A stretch of 64,000 nucleotides of DNA from Drechmeria coniospora (GCF_001625195.1 NC_054391.1:5343157-5407156); one strand, 5' to 3'. Shown: positions 45,151 to 57,528, numbered from the stretch's first letter. Notes: generated from the letters alone by a model not told the origin. A program made the numbers and translations.

Positions 45151-48126
45151 ATGTTTGTCCGAAAGCGCGGTATGTATCCCCCACTCGCCCACGACGGCGA
45201 GGACAATGCATCCGCTGACGGGCATCTCAGATGGGCGTCAGGAACGCGTTCAGTTCGACAAGATCACGGCCCGCGTCTCGAGGCTGTGTTACGGTCTCGA
45301 CACGGAGCATGTCGATCCCGTGGCCATCACGCAAAAGGTCATCTCTGGCGTCTACGGCGGTGTGACGACTATTCAGCTCGACGATCTCGTGCGTTTCTCT
45401 CCCTCGCCCTCTCTCCTCCCCGTCGCCCTCTCTCCTCTCCCTTTGCCCTTTCCCCTCTCCCCTCTCTCCTCTCCCCTGCCTCGGCCCCTCCCACGGCTGC
45501 GGCTGACGACGGCTTGCCTCAGGCTGCCGAGACGGCTGCGTACATGACGGTCACGCATCCTGACTACGCCATCCTCGCGGCTCGCATCGCCGTCTCGAAC
45601 CTTCACAAGCAGACGAAGAAGCAGTGGTCCTCGGTCGTCAGCGACCTGTATCACTACGTCAACCCCAAAAACGACAAGGCGTCGCCCATGATCTCGCAGG
45701 AGACGTACGAGTGCGTCATGAGGCACAAGGAGGAGCTCGACTCGGCCATCGTCTACGACCGCGACTTCAACTACCAGTACTTTGGCTTCAAGACTCTCGA
45801 GCGATCCTACCTCCTCAAGCTCAACGGCAAGATCGTCGAGCGACCGCAGCACATGATCATGCGCGTGTCGGTCGGCATCTGGGGCGACAACATCGAGCGC
45901 GTCATCGAGACGTACAATCTCATGTCGAGCAAGATGTTCACGCACGCCTCGCCGACGCTCTTCAACGCCGGCACGCCGCAGGCGCAGCTGTCGTCGTGCT
46001 TCCTCGTCGACATGAAGGACGACAGCATCGAGGGCATCTACGACACGCTCAAGACGTGCGCCATGATCTCCAAGATGGCCGGCGGCATCGGCCTCAACAT
46101 CCACCGCATCCGCGCCACCGGATCCTACATTGCCGGCACCAACGGTACCTCCAACGGCATCACGCCCATGCTTCGCGTCTTCAACAACACGGCCCGGTAC
46201 GTCGACCAGGGCGGCAACAAGCGGCCGGGCGCCTTCGCCATCTACCTGGAACCGTGGCACGCCGACGTTTTTGAGTTTCTCGACCTGCGCAAGAACCACG
46301 GCAAGGAGGAGGTGCGCGCGCGCGACCTGTTCCTCGCGCTCTGGATCCCCGACCTCTTCATGAAGCGCGTCGAGAAGAACGGCGACTGGACGCTCATGTG
46401 CCCCAACGAGTGCCCCGGCCTCGCCGACTGCTACGGCGACGAGTTCGAGGCGCTGTACGAAAAGTACGAGCGCGAGGGCCGCGGCCGCAAGACGGTCCGC
46501 GCCCAGAAGCTCTGGTACTCGATCCTCGAGGCCCAGACGGAGACGGGCAACCCCTTCATGCTGTACAAGGACGCGTGCAACCGCAAGAGCAACCAGAAGA
46601 ACCTCGGGACGATCCGCAGCTCCAACCTGTGCACCGAGATCATCGAGTACTCGGCGCCCGACGAGGTGGCCGTCTGCAACCTCGCGTCGCTCGCCCTGCC
46701 GGCCTTTGTCGACTACAACGAGGGCTGCTACGACTTCAAGAAGCTGCACGAGGTGACGCGCGTCGTCGTCCGCAACCTCAACCGCATCATCGACGTCAAC
46801 CACTACCCCGTCCAGGAGGCGCGCAACAGCAACTTCCGCCACCGACCCATCGGCGTCGGCGTCCAGGGCCTCGCCGACGCCTTCCTCGCGCTGCGCATGC
46901 CCTTCGAGTCCCCCGAGGCGCGCGAGCTGAACAAGCAGATCTTCGAGACCATCTACCACGCGGCCCTGACGGAGTCGGTCGAGCTGTCCAAGGAGCAGGG
47001 CCCGTACTCGACCTTTGAGGGATCGCCGGCCTCGGAGGGCATCCTCCAGTTCGACATGTGGAACGTCAAGCCGTCGGACCATTGGGAGTGGGAGACGCTG
47101 CGCGCCGAGATCAAGGAGCACGGCATCCGCAACAGCCTGCTGCTCGCGCCGATGCCGACGGCCAGCACGTCGCAGATCCTGGGCAACAACGAGTGCTTCG
47201 AGCCGTACACGTCCAACATCTACCAGCGCCGCGTCCTCGCCGGCGAGTTTCAGGTGGTCAACCCCTGGCTGCTCAAGGACCTCGTCGACATGGGACTCTG
47301 GTCCGACGCGATGAAGAACCGCATCATCGCGGAGAACGGGTCGATCCAGAACATTGCCAACATCCCGGCCGACATCAAGGCCCTCTACAAGACGGTCTGG
47401 GAGATTTCGCAGCGGCAGGTGGTGCAGATGGCGGCCGACCGCGGCGCCTTCATCGACCAGTCCCAGTCGCTCAACATTCACATGAAGGACCCGACCATGG
47501 GCAAGATCACGAGCATGCACTTTGCCGGCTGGAAGCTCGGCCTCAAGACGGGCATGTACTACCTGCGGACGCAAGCCGCCGCCGCGCCCATCCAGTTCAC
47601 CGTCGACCAGGAGGCCCTCAAGGTGGCCGACACCACTGTCGGCCGGGAAAGGCTGCCAAAGAAGCGAACGGCGCCGTCGGGCACGAGCTACATGTCGTCG
47701 CCCGTGGCCGTGCCCCGCGCCCACCAGGCCAAGGACGACGGCAACGGCATGCCGACGCCGAGCATGACGCCGCCGCCGCCGGCGGGCACGGGAAGCGACG
47801 CCAAGGCCCGGCCGATGGCATCGCCGAGCAAGCCCGCGACGATGAAGGCCGATGTCGACGAAGGCGACAGCCCCAAGGTTCTGCCGACGGATCCCACCGA
47901 CAAGGTCGGGGACGAGGAGCTCGCCGAGGCCGGCAAGCAAGCCGAGGGCCAGGCCGAGGACAAGGAGAGCGAGGAGCGCGAGCGGGACATTTACTCGGAA
48001 GCCGTCTTGGCCTGTAAGCTGACCCTTGATGCCCGATTCGCGAGAGCCGTCGGCCGGTGACTTGACTAACCGCTTCGCGCAGGCAGTATCGAGAATCCCG
48101 AGTCCTGCGTCATGTGCAGCGGCTGA
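45151..48126 (+). CDS. RNR1: Ribonucleoside-diphosphate reductase large subunit
   Basis: Exons 45151-45169, 45231-45388, 45523-48013 and 48083-48126; 903 residues. Class Ia enzyme that reduces NDPs to dNDPs with the small subunit. The N-terminal ATP-cone (about 1-95, MFVRKRDGRQE), substrate-cysteine region [23 protein letters not shown], the catalytic Cys/Glu in SSNLCTEI, and [21 protein letters not shown] are intact. A disordered Pro/Ser/Glu-rich linker (about 765-885) leads to the redox tail CVMCSG. The first exon is 19 bp and the last 44 bp; both were placed by splice signals and conserved residues, and the last carries the essential Cys pair. The stop reached by reading through intron 3 (48060) would lose it. 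Confidence 0.96.
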
Positions 48127-49429
48127 GGAGACGGGGCTTCCCGGGCCCCCGACGGGCCCATGTACATGACGATCGTGACGAGCAGGTGCGCCGGAACGGT
48201 GACGACGAAAACAGAGCATGGCGACATGCGTGACGTCTTTTTGTCTTGCAGCATGAGAGTCAGTCTGCCTGTGCGGACAGGTTCCTCCGACTTGCGGGGA
48301 ACGGGTATTTAATCGTTTTTTTCCTTGTTTCTTTCGAGCTTGCATTTTCCTTTGTCTCGGGCTCTGCATCATGACGGTAGAATTATTATTATTTATCATC
48401 ATCATCATCATTATTAACCGACAATCTCGGAGGAGTTGATTACTTGATTACTTTCCTCGCCGCCCCGACATGCGTTCCGGTGACATGTCGGCCCACCGCC
48501 CCCAGCCCTTGAAGGTGCCGGGCTAGGCACCTTGTTCAACGCTTTGGATGTGGAAGGTTGGGCCGGGCGAAGCGATGGTCACGAGGTGCGGCTTGGTGCT
48601 CTCCGTGCCTTCATTCACACTCGACTGCGATGCCAAGGGTACATGTTCTTTGTTGTCTCTCGGCCAGGACGACGTCTCGGCGATGGAGCAAGGAGGCCCA
48701 ATGCGGCGAGGGAGGGATGGAGAGGCGTCCAGAGACGGTCTAGCGACGATGATGCACACGATCGTAGGTTGACTGATGCTGTTGGCGAAATGTGCACGGC
48801 CGCTCCCGGCGATGACAGGAGGCAACTGGGTGCCTGATGATGAAGGAACGGCGATGCATCCGGGCATCCTGGACCTTGCGGGCACGTGGCCAGCGATCGG
48901 GAGGGCTGTCGCATTCGCCTCGACTACGGCGTTGCCGTCTCGTTTGTCGGGGCATGACGACAGATGGGAATGGCATTATCGTATCTTGACGCTGCGAACA
49001 GTCGTGATGCCACTTGTGCCGCAAGAAGGGATTCCTGCTCTGGACAAGGTAGCGATGGCCGGTTGGACGTGATGCCCAAAGGGGGTGCAAAGCACAGGTG
49101 TTTACGGAGTACGGTCAGCGACGGCAGCGATGGTGTAATTACACGGCCGCCAGAGCGTGGCCACCTGTAACCACCACCAAGGTTGGTGCCTACAGCACAC
49201 AGCAGCCTCGCAGCCTCCTGAGCGAATTACATGCTGCCGGCCACAACAAGACAACCCTCTGCCATGACGACAAGAATCATCATTGGGGTATCTTCCGACC
49301 TTTTGTTTATTTTGTTGTTTATTTTTCTCAGCAGATACGTATTCGCACTCGACAGAACAATACTGGTCCGTATCCGGTTGTTGTTGTTGGAGGCATCCTG
49401 CTCTCGGCCTGTTACGACGTAACAAGTCC

Positions 49430-50170
49430 ACCACCAAGTACCTACGTTTGCGCTAGAGGTTAGCGCTAGAGGTTCGTGCTAGTGGTGAGTACCCTGGAAG
49501 CTGACCTATACCGGCAGCACCGAGCACTACGATATGCTGGTCGTAGCGCAGTGCTAGGGGATACAGGTACGTGGGTGCCGTGGTCGGCAGCAGCGCAGGT
49601 CCTGGCGGTGCAGAGATGCACAGCACAAGGCGCTGGACATCGCTGCGGCGACGGGTGGTCCGAAATCGTGCTGCCAAGCGCCAAGTCGTAGGTACCTGGT
49701 ACCTCGCAGGAGGTGGCTGGTGCCACGGTAGGTACCACGAGGTACACAGGCACAGGCTGAAGGGACAATTGGCGTGTCTGCAGGCTGGGGCTAGTGTAAG
49801 CTCAAGAGGTGGCTTACATTGTCAGCTTGCTAGGTACTTAGGTAATACTTGTTGTACACCTTCTGTACTGTACTTGTACTAATGTGATGTAAATTATACT
49901 GGGGACCCTTCCAAGTACAAGTACACGGAAGTGCATTCAGTAGACAAAAGTGACGGTTCAATTTTGGTAGCGCTACTACTACAAAGTGAATCGACACTTT
50001 TGCCACCCCACTCACCATTCAAGTACATGTACTTGCACTTCCGTATGCAGTGCACATGTACTGTCCAGTGCGGTGCGACACAAGTAAGCAGTAGGCACCA
50101 CAAGCCGGATTTGAAGCCTACCTAGGTACCTAGTATTACTTACTAGTACCTAGTACTTACCAGAACGGCA
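49430..50170. repeat. GTAC-rich palindromic-word island
   Basis: The left part is built on GCTAGAGGT and GGTACCTGGTACC words, the right part on CAAGTACATGTACTTG-type words. It grades into GC-rich DNA at about 50170. Confidence 0.6.
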
Positions 50171-51630
50171 CCTGTCTGCTGGCGGCTCAGGCGTCGTGCC
50201 TATCCGTTCGGATATCTGAAATACCTGTTCCACCGGTTGCATCGACGCCATCGGCCGCGGTGGGCAGGAGACGGCAAAATCGAAGCTTGCCCCTGCGCGT
50301 ACGGTGCGCTGCTGGCGGTACGCAGTCGACTGCCAAGCCCATCCTCGGGCGAGAAGCTCGTCTCGGCGCTGGAGACGGGCCATCGCTCTCGATGCGTGGG
50401 CCAAGGTGTCCAGGTACAGGTTCAGCGGGCACCAGGCCGCCGGTACGAGGGCGCAGACCCCGGCACATGGGTGCACCAGCCAGTAGATGCTCGCACTCCG
50501 GGGGGGCCTGGCAGGTCCTCGTCGAAAACGGCGATCCGATGCGGCAAGGTCGCGTGACCTCGACGGTGGCGGTGACGGCGACGGCCGAGTTGAGCTGACG
50601 CGGGCTCGAGCCTCGAGGGAAACGAGGCAGGGCAGGGCAGGAGGCCTGCGAGGGAGACGGACGGAAAGGCGTAGGCGTCGCAGGCCAGCAAGCAAGCGCA
50701 AGCGAGTGCGCGTCGGCCATGGCGATGGGTGCACATACTTGACTCGCTCGACTCGCCGTGATGTCGCATGGACGACGCAACCCGATCGATCGGGGTTTCC
50801 GATCCATCTGATGTCAGGGCAAGGACGGACGGGCAAAGCGGTGGGTGGACACGGCGCGCGGCACGAGGTCATCGATGCTGTTGCTCGGATACGGACATCA
50901 CTCTCGTCTTCGGCCTTGCCGTCGACATGCTGCTTATTTCCGCTCGGACTCGAGCCTCAGGTGGTCGACCGTCATCGAGCGGCGAGCTGTCGTCCCGTCA
51001 GCGCCCCTTGGCCGCGGGGGGCGAGCCGAGCTGGGACGAGACCTCGGGCTCGAGGGGCCAGCTTCAGCGGCCAAGGCTCCGTTCGCCTGCAAGGGGCCGG
51101 CGGGGCAGGTGGTCGGCCACGGCGCCACGGTGATTCACCTCTGTCACGCTGGGCCCGCAGGCCGCAATAGCTCAAAGGCCGGGGGGAAGCGTGGGAAGGT
51201 TGGGGGCAAGGTTGTGGAAAGTTGGAAAGTTGGGGAAAGGGTTTGGAAGAGTTTGGCCGCCATGTGGCGCGGGTGGCTGGTGCGAGGGAGGAGAGCACTG
51301 ACTCCGGCAACGAAACCGCGGCGTTCTGCATCAGATGATGCTCTTCTGCTTAGCTTGCCACCGCTTGTGCCTGACAGACCATCGCCTCGGAGACGGACAG
51401 CGTCGACACGCGCGAAAGGGTGCAGGCAAGGCACACCGCAGACATTGCACGAGCCGTCGTCGTCGCACGCAGCGGCAACAGCATCGTCGCCATCGTCATC
51501 ATCGTCGCCATCGTCACCATCGTCATCATCGCCATCATCGTCATCATCGTCATCATCATCCTCGCCGGGCTATATCCTCATCAGCGGCATCGTCGTCGTG
51601 GCCGCCATCATCGTCACCGCCATCGCCATC

Positions 51631-51702
51631 ATCGTCACCATCGTCACCATCGTCACCATCGTCACCATCGTCACCATCGTCACCATCGTCACCATCGTCA
51701 CC
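51631..51702 (+). repeat. Perfect 9 bp tandem repeat ATCGTCACC x8
   Basis: Eight exact copies inside a longer degenerate CATCGT tract (about 51482-51730). It lies outside any supported gene. Confidence 0.9.
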
Positions 51703-52449
51703 ACCGTCGCAGCGATCGTCGTCACCCGGAATGTCCCCCGCGGGAAACGAGGCGGCCGGAGGGTGGGAGGGAGGGAATCTGGGGTTAGCCTCGAGCCGCT
51801 CCAACTGTCCGACGGAGCTGATCATGACCGTCTCGGGTTGGAACCAGCTGCGCGGGGATTCAGATGGGCGCGCCCCCGCCCCCCCGCCGACGTTCACGAC
51901 GTCACGGCCACAAAGCTACGCATGTTTCAGCTAGAAATTCTGGCAGCAGGCTAGCACGTCGGGGGCAGGCCGTGGACCGTAGCGCCATCGCCCTCCAAAC
52001 TGTAGCGCCGCGCCACCTTTTTTTTTTTCTTTCTTTCCCATTTCCCTCCACAGCTGTCGGCCGCCGGTGCTGTCGTGGGCACCGCCGTGCAGCCTTGGGC
52101 GACTCAATGCGCGGGCGACGGAATCGACGTGGACGGCCGAGGAGCAGGCGGCGTCGGCGTGCGCGCAAACGAGGGCGGCGGCCGTCAATGGAGCTGTGGT
52201 TCGTCTGGTGTCGACCGAGGTGCGCGGAGACGGACGGATCCATGCTCGGACTAGCCAGGGTGCTAACAGCGGTAGCGCTGCGCTGTCCCTACCCCATCTC
52301 TCGAGGCGGGCGATCACACACTCTGGAGGCAGGCGAAATGTGCTCGCCCACCTCCATCGCCGGCCGCGAGGGTCCCTCCCTCGGGCGCTCTGCTCCCCCT
52401 CCCTCTCCCCACTGGGTACGGGGGGCATGGTTTTGCCTTGGCCGCGAGG

Positions 52450-52489
52450 ATGCCCCGTCGTCCCCGACCATGCCCCGTCGTCCCCGACC
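52450..52489 (+). repeat. 20 bp exact direct duplication
   Basis: Two abutting copies of ATGCCCCGTCGTCCCCGACC. Confidence 0.9.
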
Positions 52490-52739
52490 TAGGCCCGACG
52501 AGCTCGGCTGCGTCTGTTTCGTCTCCTGGTCATGGGTGTCGCCCGATGCGTTCGGTCCGTCGTCGAAGCGAAGCTTGCATGTATCCGGTGCGATGCTCTG
52601 CCGGCTAGGGAGCTTTGGTCGTCACGCGGAGGAGCGGCCTGGGACGAATTCGGGCCTCGACGATGGCTTCGTCCCGGATGCTGCCTGCGTGACCTCTGCG
52701 TATGCGGGGCGAGGCGACTGTTTCCGTTGGGTACCTCGA

Positions 52740-53310
52740 TCCAAGTACGGAGTATCCGTAGATCTGTACATGGATCTGGTCGGTCGGTACATGGGCCCGA
52801 ACGCATCTGGTGCTTACGTACGGGTAGGTATACTTGTACCTAGGTATCGATGGTAGGTACCCACCAGGTACTTGCGTGCCGACGCAGACCAGTCCGGTTC
52901 CTGTCACTGGCGCTCGTATCGAGTGTTTATGGCACCTGTGCAGCGTGTAGGTGTACTTGGCACCAAGCAGTGTTTTCTCGCATGCGGCAAGTATCTACAG
53001 TACCTAGTACTTACAGCACTCGCTTGGCTACCTAGTGAACGTACAGTGCAGGAGTACTGAGGTGTAGTGGACTAGGTACAGTACATGTACACGCGCAGGT
53101 GCCGGTGTGGTGTGCTGCACATGCAGGTACCGGTGTAATATGTACATGCAGGTTCCGGTGTACATGTAGGTACCGGTGTACATGTAGGTACGAATGTACA
53201 TGTAAGTAGGTGCAGTTGTACATGTACTGTAGGTACTGGTGTGTGTACTGCATTCAAGTACCGGTGCATGTTCGCATATGATTTCCCTAGGTACCTAGTA
53301 GTCAGGGTAT
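52740..53310. repeat. GTAC-rich island with TACCGGTGTACATG units
   Basis: It includes a run of GGTACCGGTGTACATGTA-like units (about 53095-53250) spaced roughly 20-25 bp, the most tandem-like of all the islands. Confidence 0.7.
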
Positions 53311-53939
53311 GTGCTCGCACTAATTTAGTCGCTCCAGCAGCCATCGCTCCCGGCTAGATCCGGTCCTCGCACCAGCCCCACCGGCACTTCCGTAGCCCCG
53401 TACAGCGATCGGTCGACGTCACCGAATCAACGAGCTGGCTCCCTCCGTCGTCAACTCTCATGCCGTTGCCGTGGAGCGGTCGCCCATGGTCCGACGTGCC
53501 TTGCAGCACACGAGCTCGCTCGTCCGTCCGTCTGGCTCGCAATCGACGGAGCTCCCTCGTACCCGAGCGCCAAGCCATTCGCCGTGCTGCCTGTACGTGT
53601 ACGTGTGCGAGTGCGTGCGTGCGTGTCCCACGTGTCCGTGTGTGCGTGCGGCCTGCGTTTGCGGCGCACGCGAATCACCTCAAACCGAAGCTCTGTGCTT
53701 CCTTCGAACGAGGCCCAGGCCGTGTCGAGCTCGACTACGTCGGAGGGTCAGACACATGGACCGATCGATGGGCCGGGCAAGGATGCGGTTGGAGGTCTCG
53801 CCCGCCCGCCCGAGGAGCGACCCAGACCAAAAGTGGATAGGGGAGGGGAGGGAGAGAGGAGGCCCCGCGAGCTGCAGGCGCACCCACTCCCTCGCTCGAG
53901 TGACAACCGACCACAGACCGACCCCTCTTGGCAGAGGCA

Positions 53940-54035
53940 CGATGCAAGAGGCAGAGACTGAGAGAGAGACTAAGACTGAGAGGCAGAGACCGAGAGGCAG
54001 AGACTGATAGGAAGCGACCGAGAGGCAGAGACGGT
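53940..54035 (+). repeat. Purine-rich GAGGCAGAGAC/T tandem repeat
   Basis: Imperfect 14-20 bp units of GAGGCAGAGAC with GAGAGA interruptions. All purines are on one strand, a composition able to form triplex or slipped structures. Confidence 0.7.
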
Positions 54036-54964
54036 GGAGTCCGAGGTACGTACCTCTGGCCAGTCCTTGCCTCCCACGCTGGAGGGGGGAAGGTTGGTGT
54101 GTGGCTGATGGCGCCGGGCTGGTTGCGGTTGCCGCCTTCTGCAGCGAGCCGCTCCTGCTTCCTTTGTCGTCGCGGCGACGAATAGTTTAAAGCTCCTTTC
54201 TCCTCCGCTTAGCCCTCTCTCGCCCTCCACACACTTTCTTCCTCTTTCCAACAGAAAGCAGTCAGCCTCGTTCCATCCAGGACGATCCCCCAACATCAAC
54301 AGGTTAGAACGTCAACAGGTTGGTTCCCTCCTCACGCCCGCCCCTTGTCGTTGCCCGACGCTGCGAGCCGTGTAAACGACGTTGTGAGGACGTGTGTCGT
54401 GCCCGTGGCGTGGCCCCTTCACCCCCCTCCCATCGTCTCGACGCGGCCTGGTCCGTTCCATGGGAAACCGTGCTCGACGAGACGGAGCGACGATGACGAG
54501 CTCGGAGAATCGCCATCACGTCCTCGTTGGGACCCATGTGTTCTCGGTCGTACCGTCGACCGTCTCGGGCATCCTCGTCTCGTCTCGCCGTCGTCGTCAC
54601 ATGGCCGCCATGTTTCACCACACCGCTGTCGCCCGTCACGGCTCACGCGTCTGCGGCCGTGTGTCCGGCACCGACGGCGAGGCTTCGATCCCATGATGGC
54701 TCTCATTTCCGCGCCATGGTCACGGCAAGCCGCCTTGGACACAGACGGTCATGCCACCATCGGGCCGGTTGGCTGATGGTGCCGGGCACGCACACGACGT
54801 GAGAGGAAGAAAAAACGCCGGCCTCGACGGACGTGCCGCTCGCTCCCCTTTCTCGTTTCGCCGCCACCGCACACGCTCGTTTACTCGCATGCCCGGCGAA
54901 CCCTTGCTAAGTCTTTGCTTCCTAGCCTTTGTCTGAACGCACCACTCGACCCATTACCGTCAAG

Positions 54965-56459
54965 ATGAAGTCGATCGTCGTCGGTATCAGCATCCTGGCA
55001 GCGGCAGCCACTGCCCAGGATCTGTCCAGCCTCGCCTCGTGCGCGGTACGTTCTTGTGACTCGCCGACGGCCGTTGGGTGCCGGAGCTGACGCGGTGCCA
55101 GCAAACCTGTCTGAACAACATGAACTCGGCCGAGAAGGCCAAGGAGCTCGGTTGCAGCCAGGGCGACCAAAAGTGCCTCTGCTCCAACAAGGATTACATC
55201 TTCGGCATCCGTGACTGCTCCAACGCCGTCTGCGACGGAGTGGATGTTGCCAAGATCCTTGCCTATGGCACACAGCTCTGCGCTGGTGAGTTTGATTTTG
55301 CTCGGCACCGAAGTCGACGGTCCTAACATGCATGCAGGTGCTGGCGTGACCATCAACGACGGCGGAAGCGGTGGCACCGGCACCGGCACCGGCACCAGCG
55401 GCGGCAGTAGTGGCGGTACCAGTGGCGGTACCAGTGGCGGTACCAGCGGTGGCACCAGCGGCGGCACCAGCGGCGGCACCAGCGGTGGTACCGGCGGCAC
55501 CAGCGGCGGCACCAGCGGCGGCACCAGCGGCGGCAGCTCCGGCACCAGCGGCGGCAGCTCCGGCACCAGCGGCGGCAGCTCCGGCACCAGCGACGGCAGC
55601 TCCGGCACCAGCGGCGGCACCAACGGCGGCACCAGCGGCGGCAGCTCCGGCACCAGCGGCGGCACCAGCGGCACCAGCTCCGGCGGCACCAGCGGCGGCA
55701 CCAGCGGCGACAGCGGCACCAGCTCCGGCGGCAGCAGCAGTGGTACCAGTGGCGGTACCAGTGGCGGCACCAGCGGCGGCACCAGCAACGGCAGCAACGG
55801 CAGCAGTGGCACCAGCAACGGCGGCACCAGCGGCGGCACCAGCGGCGGCACCAGCGGCGGCAGCAACGGTAGCAGTGGCAGTGGAAGCAGTGACGGCACC
55901 AACAACAGCGGCAGCACCAACAACAGCGGCAGCAGCAACGGAAGCAGCGGCGACAACGCTAATGTGCGTTTTTACCCTTGAGCCAAGCCCCCGTCGTTGT
56001 GCGCGGCGTGCTAACACGCAGCAGAATGGCAACGGCAATGCGGCTGCTGCCGGGTCCGTGTCCACGATCGTCAGCGTTTTTACCTCTGACGGCCAGGTCG
56101 TGACGAGCACCATCGTGTCGACGGCACCAGCGGCCACGACCTCGGCCTCGACCTCGGCCTCGACCTCGGAGACGACCTCGGAGACGACGTCCAACTCCGC
56201 CAGCACGCCCACGACCATGGAGACGAGCGCCAGCTCCACTTCCTCGAGCACCAGTGCCACCACGACCACTTCTTCCGGTTCGGGCGGTTCGGGCGACACC
56301 ACGTCGTCGTCGTCGAGCTCCGGTCTCGCTGTACGTTTGCGTCCCCTTCCTCGATGGCGTATCTTAGTGCCCGCTGACACGTGCGTACAGGGACCCCAGA
56401 TGACAGCCGCCCCGGCCGGCATCATTGCCGCTGCCGGTCTCGTCGCCCTGCTTCTCTAA
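54965..56459 (+). CDS. CFEM-domain GPI-anchored cell-surface protein
   Basis: Exons 54965-55045, 55102-55285, 55338-55963, 56022-56330 and 56391-56459; 422 residues. Residues 1-18 are a signal peptide. The CFEM domain (about 19-90) has all eight Cys in the family spacing (SCAQTC, LGC, KCLC, RDC, AVC, LC) and an Asp in GDQKCLC at the position of the haem-iron ligand in Candida Csa2/Rbt5. About 200 residues of Ser-Gly-Gly-Thr repeats follow, then a Ser/Thr-rich O-glycosylation stalk and a C-terminal hydrophobic segment with an Ala-Pro-Ala-Gly omega-like region for GPI addition. CFEM proteins scavenge haem or act in surface adhesion and virulence; which applies here is not decidable. The acceptor of exon 4 is ambiguous by one codon (56022 or 56025). 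Confidence 0.93.
55371..55960 (+). repeat. Coding Ser-Gly-Gly-Thr repeat tract
   Basis: GGCGGCACCAGC and GGCGGCAGCTCC units repeated through exon 3 of the CFEM gene. The tract has no stop on the opposite strand, so it yields long false ORFs. Confidence 0.9.
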
Positions 56460-56982
56460 TTGGCTTGTCGAATCCACTTTTAATATTCACGCTGCACATG
56501 TTTGATACAATATAATACCCGTCTATGCCTCTTCATTCCCCGACGCCACCTCGTCGACTTGGCCAGGGCGTGCCCGCACGCGACCGGGCGCACTTTGGCG
56601 ATGCGGATGGAAGGGTTTGGGGACAAGACAAGGGAATGTCTGGTTGATGGAGGACTAATGAGGCAAATTGACTTTCTCTCTCTCACTCGATCTCGCTCTT
56701 GATGGCACCTGACGGTCAATGCGTGAGCGTCGAGTGAAGTCTGGTTTGCCGCATGACATGTTTTCTCAGCATGCACATGGTGAAAACTGTCTGGGCGTGC
56801 GGGAGGCGGGGGGTGGCGAGAGGGGGGTGGGGAGAGGCGAGGCGAGCGCTGTACGCGACGCTGGTTGGCGCCGTCTGCCGGGACTCTGGCCATCTACGAC
56901 TGGACTCCCTCGACCGACCCCTCGGCACACCGCACTCCCAGACGGGGTAGTCTGTCTGCTTCGCTCTCGTTGCTCGCAGTTC

Positions 56983-57116
56983 ATAGTAGTAATAATTCAA
57001 GACGTATTTACAACAGCAAAGCGGCCTCGATGCATACCGCGATGTGATGAATAGTAGAATAATTCAAGACATATTTACAACAGCAAAGTGGCCTCGATGC
57101 AGACCTCGATGTGATG
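56983..57116 (+). repeat. 66-68 bp imperfect tandem duplication
   Basis: Copy A 56983-57050 and copy B 57051-57116, both running from ATAGTAG to GATGTGATG. They differ by a 2 bp indel and a handful of substitutions, including GACGTATTT/GACATATTT and AAGCGGCC/AAGTGGCC. Confidence 0.85.
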
Positions 57117-57167
57117 CGCCGTGTGTGGCGAGACAGACCTTGACGCGATGCACCATGTGTGGCAAAC
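57100..57167 (+). repeat. 34 bp imperfect tandem duplication
   Basis: Copies 57100-57133 and 57134-57167, both starting CAGACC. The differences are almost all transitions. It overlaps the end of the 66 bp repeat. Confidence 0.8.
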
Positions 57168-57528
57168 AAGGCGGCCAACACAGCAGCAACTGGCTGGAGA
57201 GGCTCGGCGTCGTCCCTCCCTTTACCGACGTGGAGCAACGACACCAATGCATCACCGGAAGCACCCGAAGCAAAGGGTCGGCGAGAGAAAGAGAGATGCA
57301 TTTCGAATTTTACTTGTTCATCGCAAAATATATACAAAGCTTGTACACACCCAAGGACCAGATGGGGCATTTTCGGTTCTTCAAACTGCCTGATGCCTGC
57401 CTGGCATGTATCCATCCAACTGTCCTCGTCCCGTTGCGAGGCCAAATACATGAGCGACGATCGGCACGTCGACATGGCCAGTGACGATGCGACGACGAAA
57501 ATGACAAGACATGAACGCGAGCAAGCAA

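Larger units (their letters stand above)
48127..54964. other. 6.8 kb gene-poor region
   Basis: I see no supported gene. 48127-49430 is ordinary mixed DNA. 49430-50170 and 52740-53310 are GTAC-rich islands. 50170-52740 and 53330-54300 are GC-rich with simple repeats: 9 bp units at 51631-51702, a 20 bp direct duplication at 52450-52489, a GTGCGTGCGT run at about 53595-53660 and purine GAGGCAGAGAC repeats at about 53940-54035. Long open frames occur on both strands but have Arg/Ser/Pro-only composition and no splice logic. 54180-54964 is probably promoter and leader of the CFEM gene. Confidence 0.65.
56460..57528. other. Convergent spacer CFEM-pirin with nested tandem duplications
   Basis: No gene. 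It contains two abutting tandem duplications, annotated separately. Confidence 0.6.

Noticed and set aside
45373..48411. 1012-codon open frame on the minus strand across RNR1
   Set aside because: Exact antisense shadow of a GC-rich coding exon. Its composition is Val/Asp/Arg/Leu-biased, there is no domain, and RNR1 on the other strand is beyond doubt.
50150..52856. Long frames in the GC-rich block (minus 50150-50872, plus 50845-51954, plus 51864-52856)
   Set aside because: Arg/Ser/Pro/His-dominated translations that run through microsatellites, mutually overlapping, with no domain, no conserved start and no introns. Expected by chance at this GC content.
54881..56425. 514- and 344-codon minus-strand frames across the CFEM gene
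   Set aside because: They arise because the GGC-ACC-AGC repeats contain no stop in any frame. The products are Ala/Gly or Pro/Leu/Val homopolymers, and they cross confirmed introns.
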